A DNA stretch of 64,000 bases from JAIBDK01 sp965261915 (GCA_965261915.1 CBDHDW010000013.1:3330617-3394616); one strand, 5' to 3'; shown: positions 47,038 through 56,919, counted from the first letter of the stretch. Notes: generated from the letters alone by a model not told the origin. Translations and numbers: made by a program.

Positions 47038-47069
47038 ATCGAAAGCGTAATAAACCAGGTTTCTCGGCG

Positions 47070-48386
47070 TTGAAAACTGTGAAAGACCCCGTTGAGGCTT
47101 GTGTAGACGATATCACTCATGAAGGCAGGGGGGTCGTTAAACTGAATGACAAAGTCTATTTTGTTGACGGTGTCCTGCCGGGTGAAAAAATCCGTTTTTA
47201 TCCTGGCAAAAAACGAAAAGGCAAATTCGAAGGAGAGCTTCAATCGGTTCTCGATGCCGCACCGGATCGAATCCAGCCTGAATGTGAGTATTTCGGGGTC
47301 TGTGGGGGTTGCGTACTACAGCATCTGAGTGCGGAGTCACAGATCCAATACAAGGAAAAAATTCTGCTCGACAACCTACAACGGCTGGGTAAAGTTGAAC
47401 CGAAAGAGATTGTGCAGCCGATTGCTGACGAGCAGTGGGCCTACCGTAGAAAGGCAAGGTTGGGGGCAAAATACGTGCCTAAAAAAGGCGGCGTTCTGGT
47501 TGGTTTTAGGGAAAGAAATAGCCGCTTTATTACTTCACTACACTCCTGTAAAACACTCGACCCAAGAGTATCGCAATTGCTCCCCAGGCTTCATGAATTG
47601 ATCGGCTGCATGTCCTGTTTCGATCGTATACCGCAGATTGAAGTTGCAGCAGCCGACAATGGTGTGGCAATGGTTTTGCGACATTTAGAACCGTTATCCG
47701 ACAACGATTTACGACAATTGACGGATTACGCCAAGGCAAAAAATATCTGGTTTTACTTGCAGTCAAAGGGTCCTGACAGCGTTGTTCCGCTTTATCCGGA
47801 AGTGCCTCCGCAACTTACTTATCAGCACCAGCGCTTTAACCTGATACTTGAGTTTTCACCACTTGATTTTATTCAGGTCAATGATCAGATAAATCAAAAA
47901 ATGGTGCTTCAGGCCATCGACTGGATGGATCTGCGGTCCACTGACAGAATACTGGATTTGTTTTGTGGTTTGGGTAATTTTACTTTGCCCATGGCGACCA
48001 CCGGATGCGAAGTGCTTGGCATGGAAGGTGACAGTTATCTTGTGAGCAAAGGGCAGGAGAATGCGCGTAAAAACAGTTTGGACAATGTTTCGTTTAAGAG
48101 ACTGGAGCTTCAGTCAACAGATTTGTCGTCCGCTATTTGTGTTGACGGTATCAACAAGCTATTGATCGATCCGCCGCGATCGGGTGCATTAGAAGTGGTT
48201 TCCCAGGTCGTACCCGCAATGAAACCTGAAAAACTGGTTTACGTTTCATGTAATCCCGCTACCCTCGCCAGAGATGCGAATGTTCTGGTGAATGAACTGG
48301 GCTACAACTTAAGTCGAGTCGGTGCGATAGATATGTTTCCGCATACTGCTCACGTCGAATCCATGGCTCAATTTGATCGAATCTGA
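47070..48386 (+). CDS. rlmD: 23S rRNA (uracil-1939-C5)-methyltransferase RlmD
   Basis: A 438-residue SAM-dependent RNA methyltransferase. The N-terminal TRAM domain is followed by the Fe-S cysteines in CEYFGVCGGC, and the SAM-binding motif is LDLFCGLGNFTLPMA. The catalytic Cys lies in YVSCNPATLARD. The start is TTG at 47070 or GTG at 47079; no ATG fits. RlmD is favoured over RlmC by length and the CNPATLARD block. Confidence 0.9.
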   Translation: MKTVKDPVEACVDDITHEGRGVVKLNDKVYFVDGVLPGEKIRFYPGKKRKGKFEGELQSVLDAAPDRIQPECEYFGVCGGCVLQHLSAESQIQYKEKILLDNLQRLGKVEPKEIVQPIADEQWAYRRKARLGAKYVPKKGGVLVGFRERNSRFITSLHSCKTLDPRVSQLLPRLHELIGCMSCFDRIPQIEVAAADNGVAMVLRHLEPLSDNDLRQLTDYAKAKNIWFYLQSKGPDSVVPLYPEVPPQLTYQHQRFNLILEFSPLDFIQVNDQINQKMVLQAIDWMDLRSTDRILDLFCGLGNFTLPMATTGCEVLGMEGDSYLVSKGQENARKNSLDNVSFKRLELQSTDLSSAICVDGINKLLIDPPRSGALEVVSQVVPAMKPEKLVYVSCNPATLARDANVLVNELGYNLSRVGAIDMFPHTAHVESMAQFDRI

Positions 48387-48485
48387 TTGAACAGGAAACC
48401 GGGTTACAAATTCAGGTTTTAAACTGTAGCTCCGGTTAGGTGTTCTCGTTGTATTATTTGCTACAACGATCCCAATTCTGGAGTG

Positions 48486-50729
48486 CTACTGTTTTCGGTT
48501 ACCAATATCGTCTGGAAGATTTTCAGGAATGTTCTCCACGGATATGATTGGGCCAGGATGGGCTTGCTGCTTTTGCGGTGAGCGGCGCTTTCTAGGCCAG
48601 CCTCTGGCGTTATTTGATCTCGACTGGTTACGATCACCATTGCCGGATTGATTCGACTGAGTACGTTTGTCGTTCTGATCACTGTCGGGATGATTTTTAG
48701 GATTCGCATTCTGATTTTGAGATCGGTTGTTGCGATTTTGTGTACGCCCTTTACCACCCTGACTCTGATTTTGACCTTGTTTTTGTCCCTGTTCTTGTTT
48801 GTTATTATCAGAATTTCGATTGTCTGAGCCTGAGTTAGATCGATTCTGTTGATTCGCTTGACTTTGTCTGCCCCGATTATTTCGTCGATTGTCCTGACCT
48901 TTCTGTTGCCCGCGATTCTGTCCTTGCCCGCGGCCTCGATTCGACTGATTTCGTCTTCGGGAATCATTTTGAGTCTCTGCAGGTTTCTTATCTGTTTGTT
49001 GTTCTTCAGCTTCGGGCCCGGTAAAAGCGCTGACGATCCGTTTTAAAATTCCGGGTTTGTCGGATTGAGCAGCCAAACTGGATTGCCCCTCTGCTTTTTG
49101 CTGAGGGGGAGGGCTGGCATGATTGATCTGGTCGAGCTGGACGTATGCACGTTCTGGTTTTGATGACTTTAGATTATCAACAACATTGGGTTCTTTGGAA
49201 TCAACCTCTACTTTTTGGGTAAAGGTGGGTTGACTTGCAATTTCGTCAAAATCTTCGCTTTTCATTCGGTTGATCTGAAAATGCGGGCTCGCCAGCTCGT
49301 CGGAAGGAATGACAATTATCCTTGAAGCCAGCTTAGTTTCCAGTTGATAAAGTTCGTGACGTTTTTCATTCAACAAGTACGTGGCGATGTCTAAAGGTAC
49401 GGCCACCTGAATAGCTTCGGTGTTTTCCTTTAAAGCTTCATCTTCAATAATTCGCATGAGATTTAGAGACGAAGACACAACGCTCCTGATTGTTCCCATA
49501 CCATTACAGCGAGGACAGGTGCGATAGTTGAGGTCACTGATAGAGGAGCGCAGTCTTTGTCTCGACATTTCGAGCAGACCAAAACGGGAAATATGTCCGA
49601 CCTGTACTCGGGCACGGTCGGCTTTTAGCGAATCACGCAGTCGATTCTCCACCGCGTTCTGATTTTTATTCGCAGTCATGTCGATAAGGTCGATAACCAC
49701 CAAACCACCAATGTCTCGAATTCGAAGTTGTCGAGCGACTTCTTCAACGGCTTCCAGGTTGGTTTGCAACGCAGTTTCCTCAATATCGCCTCCTCGGGTT
49801 GCACGCGCTGAGTTAACATCAATTGAAATCAATGCTTCAGTGTGATCAATTGCCAATGATCCGCCTGATGGCAGGGAAACCTCGCGATTGAACGCGGAAT
49901 TAATCTGATTCTCAATTTGATATCTTGAGAACAGCGGAACGGTGTCCTGATACAGTTTTAGTTTGTTTATATTGGAGGGGGTAACCTGTTCAATAAATCG
50001 TTTGGCGCGATCGTAAACTTCTTCATCATCGACGATAACTTCAGAAATATCGTCCGAGAGATGATTCCGAATAGAGCGCACAACCAGGTTGCTTTCCTGA
50101 TAAATTAAAAAAGGAGCTTTAAGACTGTCAGACGCTTGTTCTACGGTGTCCCAGAGTTTGACAAGAAAATCCAGATCCCATTGCAATTCCTGTCGTGAAC
50201 GGCCAATGCCTTCGGTTCGCGCAATCAAAGAATGCCGCGAATCAATTTTCAAGCTGGAAAGAACTTGTCTTAGCTCATTTCGCTCATCACCTGAAATACG
50301 TCGGGATATGCCGCCGCCTTTGGGGTTGTCAGGCATAAACACGAGGAATCGACCAGCCAGGCTAACAAATGTAGTGAGTGCGGCGCCTTTGGTGCCACGT
50401 TCGTCCTTGTCGACCTGGACGATCATTTCCATTCCTTCCTTGATGGCAGATTCAATCTTGACATCCGATATCGGGGTTTTCGAATCGTAGGATTTGAAGT
50501 ATTCCCGATAAATCTCTTTCATCGGCAAAAACCCTTGCTTTTCAGATCCGTAATCGACAAAACAAGCTTCAAGACTCGGTTCAACTTTAGTAACTACACC
50601 CTTGTAAATATTGCCTTTTTTCTCAGATCGGACCGCAGATTCAAGATCAAGATCAATCAGATTTTGGCCGTCAACTATCGCAACTCTGAGCTCTTCGGCT
50701 TGAGTGGCATTAAATAACATTCTTTTCAT
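48486..50729 (-). CDS. rne: Ribonuclease E
   Basis: A 747-residue RNase E/G-family endonuclease that initiates mRNA decay and processes rRNA and tRNA. The N-terminal S1 domain (GNIYKGVVTKVEPSLEACFVDYG), the DNase I-like catalytic part with ISIDVNSARATRG and VVIDLIDM (the two catalytic Asp), and the Zn-link CPRCNGMG are present. The last 190 residues are Asn/Gln/Arg/Gly-rich and probably unstructured. That tail is shorter than in E. coli but of the type that anchors degradosome partners and RNA. Confidence 0.95.
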   Translation of the reverse strand: MKRMLFNATQAEELRVAIVDGQNLIDLDLESAVRSEKKGNIYKGVVTKVEPSLEACFVDYGSEKQGFLPMKEIYREYFKSYDSKTPISDVKIESAIKEGMEMIVQVDKDERGTKGAALTTFVSLAGRFLVFMPDNPKGGGISRRISGDERNELRQVLSSLKIDSRHSLIARTEGIGRSRQELQWDLDFLVKLWDTVEQASDSLKAPFLIYQESNLVVRSIRNHLSDDISEVIVDDEEVYDRAKRFIEQVTPSNINKLKLYQDTVPLFSRYQIENQINSAFNREVSLPSGGSLAIDHTEALISIDVNSARATRGGDIEETALQTNLEAVEEVARQLRIRDIGGLVVIDLIDMTANKNQNAVENRLRDSLKADRARVQVGHISRFGLLEMSRQRLRSSISDLNYRTCPRCNGMGTIRSVVSSSLNLMRIIEDEALKENTEAIQVAVPLDIATYLLNEKRHELYQLETKLASRIIVIPSDELASPHFQINRMKSEDFDEIASQPTFTQKVEVDSKEPNVVDNLKSSKPERAYVQLDQINHASPPPQQKAEGQSSLAAQSDKPGILKRIVSAFTGPEAEEQQTDKKPAETQNDSRRRNQSNRGRGQGQNRGQQKGQDNRRNNRGRQSQANQQNRSNSGSDNRNSDNNKQEQGQKQGQNQSQGGKGRTQNRNNRSQNQNANPKNHPDSDQNDKRTQSNQSGNGDRNQSRSNNARGWPRKRRSPQKQQAHPGPIISVENIPENLPDDIGNRKQ

Positions 50730-50948
50730 TTTTATTTTCCAGCTGTCAATGATGGGAAAAGCCCTGTTTTGACAGGTTTAAGCGCCCTTGCAAACGATGC
50801 AATAACGCAATTTCAATTAGCTGAAAAAGTACGCTGGAGGAGGGGAGATAGCGTTCAGAATTAAGGCCAGGCTCAATCTGACTGAGGTGTATTGCTATAC
50901 AAAGTAGAGATGATTTCTTTTGTTTACAATGGCTTATTTGGTATTTCT

Positions 50949-50992
50949 AAACCAAATCAAAACCAAATCAAAACCAAATATAAACCAAATAT
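50949..50992. repeat. Four tandem copies of an 11-bp AT-rich unit
   Basis: AAACCAAATCA occurs twice, followed by AAACCAAATAT twice, directly joined. An 11-bp period keeps the A-tracts on one DNA face, which would bend the DNA or place repeated protein sites in phase. Confidence 0.85.
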
Positions 50993-51078
50993 AAAATTAT
51001 CGCTTTATCGATAATAGCCTGATTTCGCATTCCGCGGATTTGATGGTGATCAAACCGTTTGCCAATCAAAATTTCAGT

Positions 51079-51098
51079 GATAACCAATTGTGGTTATC
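51079..51098. repeat. Perfect 8-bp stem hairpin upstream of rne
   Basis: GATAACCA, loop ATTG, TGGTTATC. It could be an RNA hairpin in the rne leader or a protein-binding dyad. TGGTCA-type fragments recur nearby (about 51150-51175). Confidence 0.6.
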
Positions 51099-51680
51099 TT
51101 CTACTTTTAAACCACTTCTACTTTGTAGTTTGGTGATTATATCAACCACATTTGACCATAATTACGCTTGGTCATCTACGTTTGTCTGAAGGGTTGTCTC
51201 TGCAGAAATTGTCAAAAGCCGACTGCTCGTTACTTATGATTTATTCTGAGAGCCTGTTAGCGCAACACTTACGCTTTTAAAGCAATCCAAATACTGCTTA
51301 AATTGTTCTCGTTTCCGGCACTGTACTCAGTGCATCCAGCGACAAATTCGCCGCTTTTACTCTTGTACAGAATACACAATGGCATCCTGCAAAAATATTT
51401 TTTACACGTCTTACGTATGAAAAATTCGGCAATTATGAGAACTTACACCGTACAAATGCATTCCCCTGACTCGCTAAATTTTTGTTTATTCAACTAAAAT
51501 GCTGAATTTCAGTAAGACACGGCGAATATATCAAGATTAATTCTTTAACACAATACACATATTCATTGATGGTTCAGCTATTAAAGAGTCATCTACCATT
51601 CTCTTTGCTTGAAGCGCTCAGATTTCACGGTAGTGCGATTGAATTGCCGGAATACAATGTGTAAACTCCGCCGCTTCGGC

Positions 51681-51757
51681 AGGCGCGTAGCTCAGTTGGT
51701 TAGAGCACCACCTTGACATGGTGGGGGTCGGTGGTTCGAATCCACTCGTGCCTACCA
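51681..51757 (+). tRNA. tRNA-Val (anticodon GAC)
   Basis: A 77-nt cloverleaf. The acceptor stem AGGCGCG pairs with CGTGCCT (one G-U), the D-arm is GCTC...GAGC, and the anticodon stem CCACC/GGTGG encloses TTGACAT with GAC at 51715-51717. The T-arm is GGTGG-TTCGAAT-CCACT, and CCA is encoded. The discriminator base is A, as in valine tRNAs. Confidence 0.96.
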
Positions 51758-51931
51758 GTCAAATTTGCATCTTTTCTTTACTTTCCTGCCGTAACAACAA
51801 AATCAGCTACTGTTCAGATCAAGATTGTTGCTTGGTTATGAACCAATTCAAAGATAATCTGAGCTATTGTTTGGCTCGATAAATCGTAAATCTGGATACC
51901 GAATTGGCTGAAAGTTGCGAATCAAGCAACT

Positions 51932-52090
51932 ATGGTTAACAATCCAAGTTTGAAGGAATCGAGAATTATTTTAAAACAACTGACAAAACATGGATTGGGG
52001 GATTGTATTCGCTTAACCCTGGTTGAACGCTATGTTTCTCGAATTACGGTTACGGATATCCTGCTGTTTGCGCAATCCTGGATGAAATAG
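51932..52090 (+). CDS. Possible small protein of 52 residues
   Basis: An open frame MVNNPSLKESRIILKQL... ends seven bases before the acyltransferase start. It is predicted mostly helical with a short hydrophobic end (TDILLFAQSW). I recognise no family and see no convincing ribosome-binding site. It could be a gene remnant or chance. The remainder of 51758-52096 shows nothing. Confidence 0.25.
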   Translation: MVNNPSLKESRIILKQLTKHGLGDCIRLTLVERYVSRITVTDILLFAQSWMK

Positions 52091-52096
52091 AACAAA

Positions 52097-54039
52097 ATGG
52101 GCAACTACCATAGGCAGGACATTCAGGGTATACGAGCGTTAGCCATATTTTTGGTTGTGGCAGCCCATATCGAAATTCCATATCTCGAAAGCGGGTTTAT
52201 TGGCGTAGATATATTTTTTGTGATTTCCGGTTATCTGATTAGCGGACTAATCTACAGAGAGTTGTCTGCTAATCAGTCGATATCATTTCTCACATTCTAC
52301 TACCGAAGAATAAAACGATTACTACCCGCTCTTTTGTTTATGATGGTTGTGGCATGTTCAGCTACGGTAATCTTTTTGTCTCCCGTTGAGCAGATCGCTC
52401 AGATAGAAAGCGCCAAAAAAGCCGTAATTTGGCTGAGCAACTATTACTTTGCGTTCGCAAATTACGGCTATTTTGAGGCCACTTCAGAAACCTTTCTGTT
52501 TTTACATACCTGGTCTTTAGGGGTTGAAGAGCAATTCTATCTGGTTTGGCCGCTTTTACTGCTGCTGTTCGCTAGAGCGGGGGGGCTTTTGATAAAAAGT
52601 TGATTATCAAAGGTGTTGGTTATGTTTTTGTTTTCGGATTTATCTTTTCTGTAGTGTTCACAGAGTTTCAACCATCTTGGGCTTTCTATCTCATGCCATC
52701 CAGAGCATGGCAGTTTGCTGCTGGCGGACTAGTCTATTTCTATTCGTCAGAATTGAGGCAAAGTCAGTTTAAGATATTTGGCAAATCACTACCCAAAATA
52801 ATTATAGGGTTGTCTGGGTTTGCCATGATTTTGATTTCATTGTTTTTCGTTAAGAAGGTATCTTATCCAGGTGCTTGGGCTTTGCTACCAACATTTGGAG
52901 CATGTTGTATGTTAATGGCAAGTATTTCTGTTCAGGAAGAAAAACATGTTTTGTCCAGAGTGCTGTCAGCTCGGCTGCTGGGATGGTTCGGAAAGATTTC
53001 GTATTCATTGTATCTATGGCATTGGCCGGTAATTGTTTTGGGGTTTACCGTTCTTGGAGATACTTCTTTTCAGACCAAAATATTACTCGTCACAATATCA
53101 ATAATTTTGGCCGCTTTCTCGTACTATATCGTTGAATCACCAATACGTTTTAGTCAGTATTTTTCTGGTAGACAATCTCTGGGCTTTGTTGCTGCCGGAG
53201 CATTAACTTTGGCCGCTTTTGGATTAACGCATATCTGGTTTTTTAGTGCCGAGGGATGGGCAAAAAGTCCGGAGCAAAGCCGGTATTTGCAAGCAAGTAG
53301 AAGTTTCTCAAAAATCTACATTGACGGTTGTGACGATTGGTATCAAAGTGATCGATTAAAACCTTGTGTTTATGGAAATGTCGATGCTGAAAATAGTGTT
53401 GTATTACTTGGAGATAGTATCGGTGCACAGTGGTTTCCAACGATAGAGAAAGCATTTCATAATGATAAGTGGAAGATGATTGTAATGACTAAATCTTCTT
53501 GTCCCATCATCGACGAGCCGTACTATTATCGACGAATTGGCAGAAACTATACCGAATGTGAATCCTGGAGAAATAGAGCAATACAATGGATTATAAAAAA
53601 CAAACCCCAATACCTGTTTATGGGGAATTCGAAAGCTCACTTTGACAAGGCGCAGTGGGTTGGTGGTACAGACAGAATATTACAAAAGCTCCATGCTGAG
53701 ATTCCGAAAATTTACATTTTTCAACCTACATATCCTTTAACTTTTAATGGTCCGAACTGCCAATCTCGATTTAAATGGCAGGAGAACTTCATAAAGCCAC
53801 TTGCGCATTGTGAGACTAAACCAGACACCGGTCGTATCGATCGAATTGGAAGCTGGCTGAAGATTGCAGCGAATAGGTATTCTAACGTCGAGATTCTTGA
53901 TATGAATCCTTTCCTTTGCATCGATGGAATTTGCGCTGCAGAAGATGGCGACGTTATTATTTATAGGGACGATCAACACCTTACGACTGAATTTGCAGAA
54001 AGCTTAAGCGGGCGGTTTAAAAAGATGATCAACTTATAA
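52097..54039 (+). pseudogene. OafA-type membrane O-acyltransferase with SGNH domain, split at a G7 tract
   Basis: Two overlapping frames encode one protein. The first (52097-52603, 168 codons) has the acyltransferase-3 start, DIQGIRALAIFLVVAAHI, and the hallmark HTWSLGVEEQFYLVWPL. The second continues the membrane domain and adds the periplasmic SGNH esterase domain, with VVLLGDSIGAQW and the catalytic DDQHLTTEF end. The frames part at seven G residues (52579-52585). One more G, or a -1 slip on G-GGG-GGG, would restore a protein of roughly 645 residues reading RAGG-AFDKKLIIKG. Such enzymes acetylate O-antigen or other surface glycans. The tract suggests phase variation, but a fixed mutation or sequencing error fits as well. 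Confidence 0.8.
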
Positions 54040-54201
54040 ATACGGAGTGCTACGATAAATTAGCGACAATAGCGGATTTGGTTCACCGTATCGAGTCGCT
54101 TTTTACAGCCAAGTTTTTTATAACAATTAAGCTAAAGGGCGTCGAATATTCCAATGTAACTGGACATGCCAGGACAATAGGATTTTTAACCGTATTGACA
54201 C

Positions 54202-54500
54202 ATGATCACCACGATGGGAACTACCGTCATTCAAAAAAGGCATAAATTGACTTGCCATTGTGGATTGGTCGAAATTCAGATTGCACTGGCTGATGGTGTC
54301 GATGAAGTGGGGCGTTGTGATTGTTCTATTTGCCGTCGCAGGGGCAAGGTCGTTGCGGCGGTATCTATACCCATCACCAATCGCGGCTGGAACCAGAAAA
54401 GTTTGATTTTAATGTTGGCTGACTTGAGGGAGTAAACCCATTGGACATTGAAGATATTCAACTATTTGATGGCGTTAACCATTCAAGAGATCACGCCTGA
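54202..54500 (+). pseudogene. GFA/CENP-V-family gene, internally deleted
   Basis: The N-terminal part is intact (LTCHCGLVEIQI, then CDCSICRRRG, the zinc ligands of the glutathione-dependent formaldehyde-activating family). After about residue 68 the frame breaks. A second frame gives FNVG-stop-LEGVNPLDIEDIQLFDGVNHSRDHA, which is the family's C-terminus with its Cys codon changed to TGA. About 40-50 central codons are missing. The gene is dead. Confidence 0.75.
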
Positions 54501-54597
54501 TTGCTCGATTGACAATTGACGTTTGTACATCAAAACCGTATTGAATCATTTGGTTTCTACTAACAGAACAACAACTTTTTTGCCTGCGAATACCGAT

Positions 54598-54825
54598 GTG
54601 AAAATAATTGTACTTGGAGCCGGAATAATGGGTTCTGCCATAGCTTGCTACTTGGCCAAATCGGGTGGCGATGTTACGATCCTGGAAAAGGCGGTACCGG
54701 CTGGTGCGGCCAGCAGCAAATGATTTGGCTGGATTATTGGCAAATTGGCAGCCAGAGAAATTTCAAGAGGGCAAACTGAAACTTTGCTAATGCCTTTTCG
54801 ATTGGAAAGATTTATTGAGCGCTAA
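54598..54825 (+). pseudogene. FAD-dependent D-amino-acid-dehydrogenase-like oxidoreductase, internally deleted
   Basis: The start encodes VKIIVLGAGIMGSAIACYLA, an FAD-binding Rossmann motif, through EKAVPAGAASSK, then TGA and FGW. The frame then jumps directly to IIGKLAAREISRGQTETLLMPFRLERFIER and a stop, which is the C-terminus of the same family. About 300 central codons are gone. Only the two ends remain, like the neighbouring GFA relic. Confidence 0.75.
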
Positions 54826-54833
54826 AACAATAT

Positions 54834-54960
54834 GAGACCTTTGCATAAATCGGATTAGCGATAAAAGATTTCTGATTTTTTGTTAAAAACGACATTTTTG
54901 TCGCAATGGGAACAGGTTTAATTTCTCTTCTGCCAACATTTTGAATTATGCAAAGGTCTC
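54834..54960. mobile_element. 127-bp MITE with IS5-type ends
   Basis: Perfect 15-bp terminal inverted repeats GAGACCTTTGCATAA and TTATGCAAAGGTCTC enclose about 97 bp of non-coding DNA. AATAT flanks both sides (54829-54833 and 54961-54965) as a possible 5-bp target duplication. The same end sequence closes the IS5 relic at 57224-57238, which identifies the parent family. It abuts the stop codon of yaaA. Confidence 0.85.
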
Positions 54961-54964
54961 AATA

Positions 54965-55747
54965 TCAAATTTCTTGTATTTGTTTTCTGCTGAATACCGG
55001 ATTTAGCGCTGTCGAAAGCGATTCATCAAATTGATAGCCATCCGTATCAAAATGACATAGTTGATCTGGGGTTTTAACGTGATTTTGAATAATCCACGCG
55101 CTCATGCTGCCGCGTGCTTTTTTGGCAAAGAAGCCAATCATTTTGTATTCTCCATTTTTCCAATCCAGGAAAGCAGGGGTAATGATTTCAGCATTCAGGT
55201 GCGTTGGTTTTATCGATTTAAAATATTCGTTTGAAGCCAGATTGACGAGATAGTTTGAGTTGATCGTTTCAAGCTGCTGATTCAATCCGTCAGTAATTCG
55301 TTTGCCCCAAAACTCATAGAGATTTTGACCTCGTCGGGTCTTTAGTTTGGTGCCCATTTCAAGACGGTAGGGCTGCATTAAATCCAAAGGTCGCAACAAT
55401 CCGTATAAGCCAGAGAGGATTCTAAGGTGCTGCTGAGCCCAATCGATATCTTTTTTACCCAGACTGTCTATGTCGAGCCCGACATAGACATCGCCTTTAA
55501 ATGCGAATACGGCTTGTTTGGCGTTTTGTTGATCAAACGGAGGTTGCCATTGTTCGTACCGCCGTCTGTTGAGCTCGGAAAGGGCAGGGCTGATTTTCAT
55601 CAGTTTGCCTAACTTGTTGGACGTTTGTTTACGTAATTTTTCAACCAGAATCAGGCTTTGATCCAGATATTCTGGTTGCGAAAATGCTTTAACACCAGGA
55701 ATTGATTCGTAATCCAGGGTTTTTGCGGGGGAAATTACGATTAGCAT
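54965..55747 (-). CDS. yaaA: Peroxide stress protein YaaA
   Basis: A 260-residue member of the YaaA/DUF328 family. The start MLIVISPAKTLDYES, the QPPFDQQNAKQAVFAFKGDVYVGLD segment, LSGLYGLLRPLDLMQPYRLEMGTKL and FFAKKARGSMSAWII are family hallmarks. It lowers free iron and limits peroxide damage in E. coli. The ATG at 55747 is where homology begins; the frame is open to 55810. The MITE ends four bases beyond its stop codon. Confidence 0.93.
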   Translation of the reverse strand: MLIVISPAKTLDYESIPGVKAFSQPEYLDQSLILVEKLRKQTSNKLGKLMKISPALSELNRRRYEQWQPPFDQQNAKQAVFAFKGDVYVGLDIDSLGKKDIDWAQQHLRILSGLYGLLRPLDLMQPYRLEMGTKLKTRRGQNLYEFWGKRITDGLNQQLETINSNYLVNLASNEYFKSIKPTHLNAEIITPAFLDWKNGEYKMIGFFAKKARGSMSAWIIQNHVKTPDQLCHFDTDGYQFDESLSTALNPVFSRKQIQEI

Positions 55748-55969
55748 GTTGTAACTGGGGGATATGAACTTCTGAAAGTATATCAGATTTACTATAGGCA
55801 TCCTGCTCACAGACGAGAAAGAAATACTGCAATCTGTTGAAATTCTAAGAAATCCCTCGTTTGCATCGGGAATGTATTTCCATAAATATTTCAGTAAAAT
55901 TGTCGAAACCAGATATGCAGAACAGATTTTCTCGAATCAATTTACCTAATCTTTAATGCAGCACAAATT

Positions 55970-56863
55970 ATGACTCCTGAACAAATCCTTAAATACCCGC
56001 CGCAGATTCTTTTCCAGCAAGAGCGGCAATCTTATTTTGACGAAGGCTATGTTGTGGCGCGTAATTTTGTTTCACTGGAATGGCTGGAAAAGCTTCGCAA
56101 TGCGTATACATCTGCGATTGAAAAATCCAGACAATATGACCGATCAAATGAGTGGTTTACTTTGCAGGCGGATCACAATTCCGAATCACCTAAAATTAAT
56201 CGGATTGAGAAGCTGGCAGATTTTGATCTGGTATTTTGGGAGTTTGCTTCGGCGGGTGCGCTAGCTGATTTGGCAAGTGACGTTGTGGGGCCGGACGTTG
56301 TATATCGTGATTCGATGATCAACGTAAAATGTCCAGGTAGCGGCGGGGCGGTGAAGTGGCATCAGGACTTGTTGTTTTATCCGCATACCAATACCTCTAC
56401 CATTCAGGTCCTTATTGCGTTATACGATATTCTGGAAGATCATGGCCCGGCTATTGTTATCCCGGGAAGTCACAAAGAAACCATTTTTGAGCACTATGAT
56501 GAGAATGACAACTGGACGGGCAGGTTAAGGATTCGGATATACAAACGGGTTGATCTTGATCGGGGGAGATCATTAACCTGTACGGCTGGTGATGCCATCC
56601 TGCTGCACCCTTTAACGCTGCATTCCTCCAAACCAAATCAGTCAGAAAAAAATCGACCATTGTTAATACATGGAATGGCTGCAGCCGACTCACGTTCTTA
56701 CACGCCAATGACCTGGGGCAATTCGCATACTGGCGAGCTGGTCCGAGGCAAGCCAGCTAAATATGCACACCACGAGCCATTGACGCTGAGACTGCCGCCA
56801 GACTGGTCAGAAGGATACCCCTCGATATTTGAGCATCATCAAGGGGAATCCAGAAGAGACTGA
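55970..56863 (+). CDS. Phytanoyl-CoA dioxygenase-family (PhyH) Fe(II)/2-oxoglutarate oxygenase
   Basis: A 297-residue PhyH protein. The iron ligands are His and Asp in WHQD and a distal His in LLHPLTLHSSKPN, with Arg in NRPLLI for 2-oxoglutarate. The family hydroxylates diverse small molecules (phytanoyl-CoA, ectoine, natural products), so the substrate is unknown. It stands alone, transcribed away from yaaA. Confidence 0.85.
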   Translation: MTPEQILKYPPQILFQQERQSYFDEGYVVARNFVSLEWLEKLRNAYTSAIEKSRQYDRSNEWFTLQADHNSESPKINRIEKLADFDLVFWEFASAGALADLASDVVGPDVVYRDSMINVKCPGSGGAVKWHQDLLFYPHTNTSTIQVLIALYDILEDHGPAIVIPGSHKETIFEHYDENDNWTGRLRIRIYKRVDLDRGRSLTCTAGDAILLHPLTLHSSKPNQSEKNRPLLIHGMAAADSRSYTPMTWGNSHTGELVRGKPAKYAHHEPLTLRLPPDWSEGYPSIFEHHQGESRRD

Positions 56864-56919
56864 ATACGCGGCAAACTAAACTTTAAAATAGTGTGTAAAT
56901 GAAAGGAGCAACCGCCGAG

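Larger units (their letters stand above)
50730..51680 (-). promoter_or_regulatory. rne: Long rne upstream region with repeats and hairpins
   Basis: No gene is visible for 950 bp. RNase E usually autoregulates through a structured 5' leader, so part of this stretch is likely the rne leader and promoter (minus strand). Notable structures are a tandem 11-bp array at 50949-50992 and a perfect hairpin, GATAACCA-ATTG-TGGTTATC, at 51079-51098. An imperfect ATTTGG/CCAAAT pair flanks the start of the array. The right-hand end must also contain the tRNA-Val promoter. Confidence 0.45.

Noticed and set aside
48461..48967. 168-codon minus-strand frame beside rne
   Set aside because: It is an out-of-frame shadow of the low-complexity RNase E tail; the frame is open because of the Asn/Arg/Gln-rich codons.
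50949..50992. CRISPR array
   Set aside because: The repeats are only 11 bp and directly joined with no spacers; no cas genes are present.
52591..52600. Classical A-AAA-AAG slippery site for programmed frameshifting in the acyltransferase
   Set aside because: The A-rich run is not aligned with the zero-frame codons in the required way; only the G7 tract fits a slip.
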